The position numbers and the translations under genes are program-made. From Nocardia sp. alder85J (GTDB lineage: Bacteria; Actinomycetota; Actinomycetes; Mycobacteriales; Mycobacteriaceae), in assembly GCF_020176955.2 (NCBI RefSeq), contig NZ_JAIUCZ020000007.1, forward strand, positions 310,001 to 374,000: a stretch of DNA of 64,000 nucleotides, given 5' to 3'. The notes under the pieces are model-generated. The model was not told the DNA's origin. It searched no databases and worked only from the letters and a program-made list of their open reading frames with translations. This document shows, piece by piece, positions 61,604-64,000 of this stretch (positions are counted from its first letter, which is position 1; each line of letters begins with the position of its first letter).

Positions 61604-62392
61604 TCAGATGCCGTACCGGCGGTGCCGGGCCGCATAGTCGCGCAGCGCCCGCAGGAAGTCCACCCGCCGGAACTCCGGCCAGTACGCCTCGGTGAACCAG
61701 ATCTCCGAATATGCGCTCTGCCACAACAGGAATCCGGACAGCCGCTGCTCCCCGGAGGTGCGGATCACCAGATCCGGATCGGGCTGGCCCGAGGTGTAGA
61801 GGTGCTGGCCGATGGCGTCGACCGTGATCGACTGCACCAGATCCTCACCGGTCTCGCCCGCCGCGATCTCCTGACGCACCAGCGACCGCACCGCGTCGGC
61901 GATCTCCTGCCGGCCGCCGTAACCGATGGCCACGTTGACGTGTACCCCACTGCGGCCGTGCGTCTCCGCCGCGGCCTTCTCCATCCGGCGCGCGACCTCG
62001 CCCGGCAGGCCGTCCAGCGAGCCGACGATGCGCACGCTCCAGTTCTTCTCCGGGGCGGACAACTCCTCGACGACGTCGGGGATCACCTCGAACAACGTCT
62101 CCAGTTCGTCCGGGGCGCGGCGCAGGTTCTCGGTGGACAGCAGGTAGACGGTGACCAGTTCGATGCCCTCGGCATGACACCAGTCGACCAGTTCGGCGAT
62201 CTTCAGCGCGCCGACGCGGTGGCCGTGCGCCACATCGGTGAAGCCGTTCTCCCGGGCCCAGCGCCGATTTCCGTCGCAGACCACCGCGACGTGCCGCGGG
62301 TGTTGCTGCCCGGCGAGCTCCTTCGACAGCCGCGACTCGTAGAGGCGATACGGCAGGAGACGCAGCTTGCCGGAGCCTCGACTGTCGGTCAC
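61604..62392 (-). CDS. (2Z,6E)-farnesyl/short-chain Z-prenyl diphosphate synthase (Rv1086-like)
   Basis: 262-residue cis-prenyltransferase of the UppS family. The catalytic Asp is D40 in VAVVCDGNRRWARENG; other landmarks are YLLSTENLRRAPDEL, VAIGYGGRQEIADAV, DLVIRTSGEQRLSGFLLWQS and the magnesium-site region SEIWFTEAYWPEFR. M. tuberculosis has two such enzymes; the one beside the hemolysin III gene (Rv1086) makes Z,E-FPP used for decaprenyl phosphate, the lipid carrier for arabinan and mannan. Position supports that assignment over the long-chain UppS. The start is GTG 62392. Confidence 0.9.
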   Translation of the reverse strand: MTDSRGSGKLRLLPYRLYESRLSKELAGQQHPRHVAVVCDGNRRWARENGFTDVAHGHRVGALKIAELVDWCHAEGIELVTVYLLSTENLRRAPDELETLFEVIPDVVEELSAPEKNWSVRIVGSLDGLPGEVARRMEKAAAETHGRSGVHVNVAIGYGGRQEIADAVRSLVRQEIAAGETGEDLVQSITVDAIGQHLYTSGQPDPDLVIRTSGEQRLSGFLLWQSAYSEIWFTEAYWPEFRRVDFLRALRDYAARHRRYGI

Positions 62393-62591
62393 AGGTACTC
62401 ATCCGCCTCTCCGCGATTTCGGCCGTGCTGATCCGGCGTTCCGCGAGTTCGGCCGTACGAGTCGGAGCCGCGGTGGTCGGGCACAGTCCCACCCTAGTGC
62501 CGCCGGACCGGTAGGTCCCAGCGAAGTCACCCATCCACACACCAAATCAGCCGTTGCACACCGGGTGCAAGTCGGTACAGTGGCCAAAACC

Positions 62592-62611
62592 AACCTACGC
62601 AACCGTAGGTT
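62592..62611. promoter_or_regulatory. palindromic operator upstream of the hemolysin III gene
   Basis: AACCTACG (62592-62599) and CGTAGGTT (62604-62611) form a perfect 8-bp inverted repeat with a 4-nt spacer, 18 nt upstream of the GTG and just before the ribosome site GGGAGGTAA. It is typical of a TetR-type binding site; no such regulator is adjacent. Confidence 0.65.
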
Positions 62612-62629
62612 ACTCGGGAGGTAAGTCAC

Positions 62630-63316
62630 GTGATCGTAGAGGAGGACCCGGTAACCGGGCCGGCGGCCGCCGTGCAGACCCTGGCCCGGCCGCTGATGCG
62701 GGGCTGGATCCACGCGTACGCGGTGGGCTTCGCGGCGGTCGCGGGCATCGTGCTGGTGGCCGTCGCGTCGACCCGCTCGGCGGTGGCCGGTTGGTCGACG
62801 CTGGTGTACGCGGTGACGGTGTGCGGATTGTTCGGGGTGAGCGCCACCTACCACCGGGTGACCTGGCGCAGCGACCGCACCCGGATGCGGATGAAACGCG
62901 CCGACCATTCGATGATCTTCCTGTTCATCGCGGGCAGCTACACCCCCTTCGCACTGCTGGGGCTGCCCCGGCGCGCCGGGGTCACGCTGCTGCTCGTGGT
63001 GTGGGCGGGCGCACTGGCCGGGATGGGCCTGAAACTGTTGTGGCCCACCGCACCCCGCTGGGTCGGGGTGCCGCTGTATCTGCTGCTGGGCTGGGCGATC
63101 GTGCCGGTGGCCGCCACCCTCACACACCGGGTGGGGGTGGCGCCGATGGTGCTGCTGCTCGTCGGCGGCATCGCCTACAGCGTCGGCGCGATCCTCTACG
63201 CCAGCAAATGGCCCGATCCGTGGCCCAGGGTCTTCGGTCATCACGAGTTCTTCCATGCGGCAACGGTTCTCGCGGCCGTATGTCACTACGCGGCGGTGTG
63301 GCTGGTACTACCGTGA
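62630..63316 (+). CDS. hemolysin III / PAQR-family membrane protein
   Basis: 228-residue seven-helix membrane protein of the HlyIII (YqfA, PAQR-like) family. Zinc-site-type residues are present: [30 protein letters not shown] and [17 protein letters not shown]. The function in bacteria is uncertain: some members affect membrane lipid homeostasis, and true haemolysis is rarely shown. The GTG at 62630 has a strong GGGAGGTAA. A palindromic operator lies immediately upstream. The gene is divergent from the prenyl synthase, as Rv1085c is from Rv1086. Confidence 0.92.
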   Translation: MIVEEDPVTGPAAAVQTLARPLMRGWIHAYAVGFAAVAGIVLVAVASTRSAVAGWSTLVYAVTVCGLFGVSATYHRVTWRSDRTRMRMKRADHSMIFLFIAGSYTPFALLGLPRRAGVTLLLVVWAGALAGMGLKLLWPTAPRWVGVPLYLLLGWAIVPVAATLTHRVGVAPMVLLLVGGIAYSVGAILYASKWPDPWPRVFGHHEFFHAATVLAAVCHYAAVWLVLP

Positions 63317-63320
63317 ACAC

Positions 63321-64000
63321 ATGGGCCGGCTGATTCTGTGGGCGCTGCGGGCACGCTGGGGGCTGTCGGCGGTGGTGATGGCCTGCCACCTGAGCGGCCT
63401 CGGCGTGATCGTCACGGAGCTGTGGCTCAGCGGGCTGCTCGGCCGGATGGGCACGGAGTGGATGTCGGCGATCTCACGCATCGCGATCTACCCCACCCTC
63501 GGCGCGCTGGCCGGCATCGTGCTGGCCGTCCGCGACCGCGACCACTACTTCAGCTGGCTGGACAACGGCCGCCCGCCCACGCCGAAAGAGGCGCGGCGGC
63601 TGCTGAACCTGCCCATCGCGATCGCCGGCCGGGCCCTGGCGATCTGGCTGCCCGGCGTCGCGATCGCCGGTGGCTTGTTCGCGCACGAGATCGACCACCG
63701 CGCCCTGCCCACGGTGCTGGCCATGTTCGCTCTCGGCGCCTTCGAATCGGCCGGGCTCACCCTGCTGATCGTCGACCGGATGATCCGGCCCACCATCCCG
63801 ATGGTGGCCGAGGTGCTCGGCGGCGCCATGCACTGGAGTTCCACCGTACTCAACCGGGTGGTGGTGTCCTGGATCGTGTCGGCGGCCGTACCGATGCTGG
63901 GCCTGATCACCGTGCTGGCCGACCCCGAAGCCGGTACCGCGGAACGGGTACGCACCGGCATCTACCTGGCCTGTCTCAGCATCCTGGTGGGTGCGCTGGC
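63321..64000 (+). CDS. multi-helix membrane protein, N-terminal part (possible class III cyclase), 3' partial
   Basis: ATG 63321 opens a frame with no stop to the window edge (226 codons seen). It begins MGRLILWALRARWGLSAVVM and has about six hydrophobic helices (GLSAVVMACHLSGLGVIVTE; YPTLGALAGIVLAV; ALAIWLPGVAIAGGLF; VLAMFALGAFESAGLTLLIV; VSWIVSAAVPMLGLITVL; GIYLACLSILVGAL). The loop NGRPPTPKEARRLLNLP is like the one between helices 2 and 3 of mycobacterial membrane adenylate cyclases (Rv1318c-Rv1320c type), which have a HAMP and cyclase domain further on. Those domains would lie outside the window, so the call is tentative. It starts 5 nt after the hemolysin III stop. Confidence 0.55.
   Translation, partial: MGRLILWALRARWGLSAVVMACHLSGLGVIVTELWLSGLLGRMGTEWMSAISRIAIYPTLGALAGIVLAVRDRDHYFSWLDNGRPPTPKEARRLLNLPIAIAGRALAIWLPGVAIAGGLFAHEIDHRALPTVLAMFALGAFESAGLTLLIVDRMIRPTIPMVAEVLGGAMHWSSTVLNRVVVSWIVSAAVPMLGLITVLADPEAGTAERVRTGIYLACLSILVGAL

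Overview
The window is high-GC DNA (mostly GTG/ATG starts, C- or G-ended codons, 4-nt GTGA stop/start overlaps) from a mycolic-acid-containing actinobacterium, most likely Nocardia or a close relative. The markers are a mycothiol gene (mshB), PIM/LAM genes (pimE, lpqW), a Z-isoprenyl diphosphate synthase, a lipid-droplet-associated protein, and a gene order that follows, in inverse orientation, the M. tuberculosis block Rv1085c-Rv1171 as I remember it. No rRNA, tRNA or CRISPR array was recognised.

Layout. 0-10 kb: end of an APC permease, a GMC oxidoreductase, then a left-running block (typA; lpqW-mshB-microprotein-membrane protein), pterin carbinolamine dehydratase and pimE. 10-17 kb: an accessory stretch with a secreted protein, a large inverted repeat and 30-bp tandem repeats, a serine-rich nonapeptide-repeat protein, a Tat-exported DUF1906 protein, an internally duplicated protein behind a hairpin-rich leader, a hypothetical and a GNAT, followed by more than 1 kb without a gene. 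17-29 kb: a Ser/Thr kinase, ychF, a NarI-like protein without its haem ligands, a sugar-type ABC importer without an ATPase, cstA-ybdD and ada-alkA. 29-41 kb: sbcC (with a roughly 415-residue disordered insertion), sbcD, rmuC, DUF6542, ispH, lipid-droplet protein, xseA-xseB and a phosphotransferase. 41-49 kb: lysR and an MFS exporter separated by a degraded group II intron, DUF4245, glpX, DUF488, phoH (behind a possible leader peptide) and a DesA2-like protein with a broken diiron motif. 49-51.6 kb: a TetR/FAD-monooxygenase pair with two operator-like palindromes.

51.8-54.9 kb is the most interesting accessory unit. Four tightly packed genes encode a lipoprotein, a membrane-anchored protein with a related helical motif, a secreted protein ending in a PD-(D/E)xK-like nuclease toxin domain, and an Imm49-family immunity protein. 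55-64 kb returns to core genes: fumC, an F420-type LLM oxidoreductase, glyA, a DUF885 peptidase-like protein, coaA (behind a 27-codon ORF), the Z-isoprenyl synthase, hemolysin III and the start of a membrane protein cut by the window edge.

The core genes cover translation and stress (typA, ychF), envelope glycolipids and redox (lpqW, pimE, mshB), isoprenoids (ispH, Z-prenyl synthase), DNA repair (ada-alkA, sbcCD, rmuC, xseAB) and central carbon, CoA and one-carbon metabolism (glpX, fumC, glyA, coaA). All functional calls come from sequence patterns and remembered family features; no database search was run.
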